A DNA stretch of 64,000 nt from Donghicola mangrovi (GTDB lineage: Bacteria > Pseudomonadota > Alphaproteobacteria > Rhodobacterales > Rhodobacteraceae): positions 62,001 through 126,000 of the forward strand of contig NZ_JABCJE010000008.1 of NCBI RefSeq assembly GCF_013377535.1, in the 5' to 3' direction. This document shows, one piece after another, positions 63,387-64,000 of this stretch. The position numbers and the translations under genes were made by a program. Below the pieces are notes generated by a model, which saw only the letters and a program-made list of their open reading frames with translations, did not search any database and was not told the DNA's origin. The stretch's first letter is position 1; every line of letters starts with the position of its first letter.

Positions 63387-63727
63387 ACTGTGCTCTTGTA
63401 AGTAAGCTTCGATTTCCATTCAGAATTGTCCACCCGGTTTGGAAATTGTGTGTTCAAAATGTCTTATCATTTCTGGCTGACGGGTGCGCAGATGACGTGT
63501 TTGGAGCCATTTTCCATCATTCCCGGAGGTAAGCCGCGTGTCGGTTGTAAGCGGATGTTGAATGAAGTGGAGTATTCTATTTAATTTTCTAAAGTGGTTT
63601 TTTGCCTTTGTTTCTGAGAGCGGCGGTAGAAAAGCCGTAATGCCCCAGCGTATTCTGCTCAATTTAAGCCGCTAATCTGAAAGCCTTGGCTAGCGCGCGC
63701 ATTGCAAGGGCCTGATGAGGGAGGTGG
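63387..63727. other. AT-rich non-coding stretch next to an insertion sequence
   Basis: 341 bases between the TetR stop and the transposase fragment. Base composition is clearly richer in A and T than the rest of the window. Short open frames here have no recognisable protein pattern. The stretch is probably old mobile-element or intergenic debris. Confidence 0.45.
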
Positions 63728-64000
63728 TTATTGTAAAAACCGATGGTAATCCTCCCGAAAAATAGTGGTGTTCAGAAGTAGAATTTTTCCGACACTTTGA
63801 CCTAGGAGACTGAATGGCCCCGCGTTTTTTGGACGCCCTTGTTGTTCATTTTTTTGCTGCCGTTCGTACTCGATTGGCGACAGCATGCCGTTATGCGCGT
63901 GCTTGCGTTTCGGGTTGTAGAACATTTCGATGTAGTCGAACACGTCCTGCCTTGCTTCTACACGCGCTCGGTATGTTTGCCGTCTGATCCGTTCGCGCTT
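63728..64000 (-). mobile_element. IS3-family transposase OrfB, C-terminal end (runs off the window)
   Basis: The minus-strand frame is open from the window edge to the stop at 63728. It reads IRRQTYRARVEARQDVFDYI, then EMFYNPKRKHAHNGMLSPIEYE, which is the end of the DDE integrase domain of IS3-family OrfB, including the conserved YN..R.H pattern that follows the catalytic Glu. The last 45 residues or so (NEQQGRPKNAGPF onward) are not family-like and may be read-through beyond the element. The catalytic residues and the other end lie outside the window. Confidence 0.8.

Noticed and set aside
63420-63662. 80-codon minus-strand frame downstream of the TetR gene
   Set aside because: No recognisable motif or ribosome site; lies in AT-rich debris beside the insertion sequence.

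Overview
The window looks like a chromosomal segment of an alphaproteobacterium of the Rhodobacteraceae (Roseobacter/Rhodobacter group). The grounds are high GC with strong coding bias, several TRAP carriers and sugar ABC carriers, tightly overlapping ATGA/TGATG gene starts, and a small RNA with two CCUCCUCCC loops, which is a hallmark of the CcsR/cuckoo RNA family described in this group. No rRNA, tRNA, CRISPR array or phage region was seen. Gene identities come from reading motifs and family layout by eye; no database was searched.

Layout. (1) 95-10167: a sugar-acid catabolic island. A ribose-type ABC importer (binding protein, DUF2291 lipoprotein, double ATPase, permease) is followed without gaps by a Gfo/Idh/MocA dehydrogenase and a ~560-residue protein, then an FCD-type GntR regulator, a DUF1537 kinase and a phosphogluconate-dehydrogenase-like enzyme. 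The set matches the published D-apiose route (ApsD, ApnL, ApnO, OiaK), but the RuBisCO-like last enzyme is not in the window. (2) 10336-15108: a small conserved protein, then a dihydropyrimidinase-type hydrolase with its own TRAP carrier. (3) 15327-31193: a large accessory block with an HpaI-type aldolase, a LysR regulator, two unusual DapA-family enzymes, two MaoC-fold proteins, acyl-CoA dehydrogenase, class III CoA-transferase, AMP-forming CoA ligase, DUF3830 protein, a second TRAP carrier and a third DapA-family enzyme, all on the minus strand. A divergent plus-strand group follows: tautomerase-like protein, acyl-CoA dehydrogenase, MaoC hydratase and FCD regulator. Together these look like a CoA-dependent pathway for an unidentified organic acid, and this is the best candidate here for an undescribed system. 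(4) 31227-37686: a ugpBAEC-like importer with an endonuclease/exonuclease/phosphatase-fold hydrolase as its last gene, divergent from a LacI regulator with a clear palindromic operator. (5) 37691-44005: MacAB-type efflux, a GlxA-type AraC regulator and small envelope proteins. (6) 44004-44090: the CcsR/cuckoo-like sRNA. (7) 44366-63386: mixed metabolism and regulation: an orphan CoxL-like molybdoenzyme subunit, a membrane-anchored AraC regulator, HupE-like protein, aldo/keto reductases (one a pseudogene), a 2-oxoglutarate oxygenase, a sensor kinase, and an EmrAB pump with a divergent TetR gene and two operators. (8) 63387-64000: AT-richer non-coding DNA and the 3' end of an IS3-family transposase running off the edge.

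A recurring design: each of the four transport operons has a strong stem-loop directly downstream of its solute-binding-protein gene, consistent with making more binding protein than membrane subunits.
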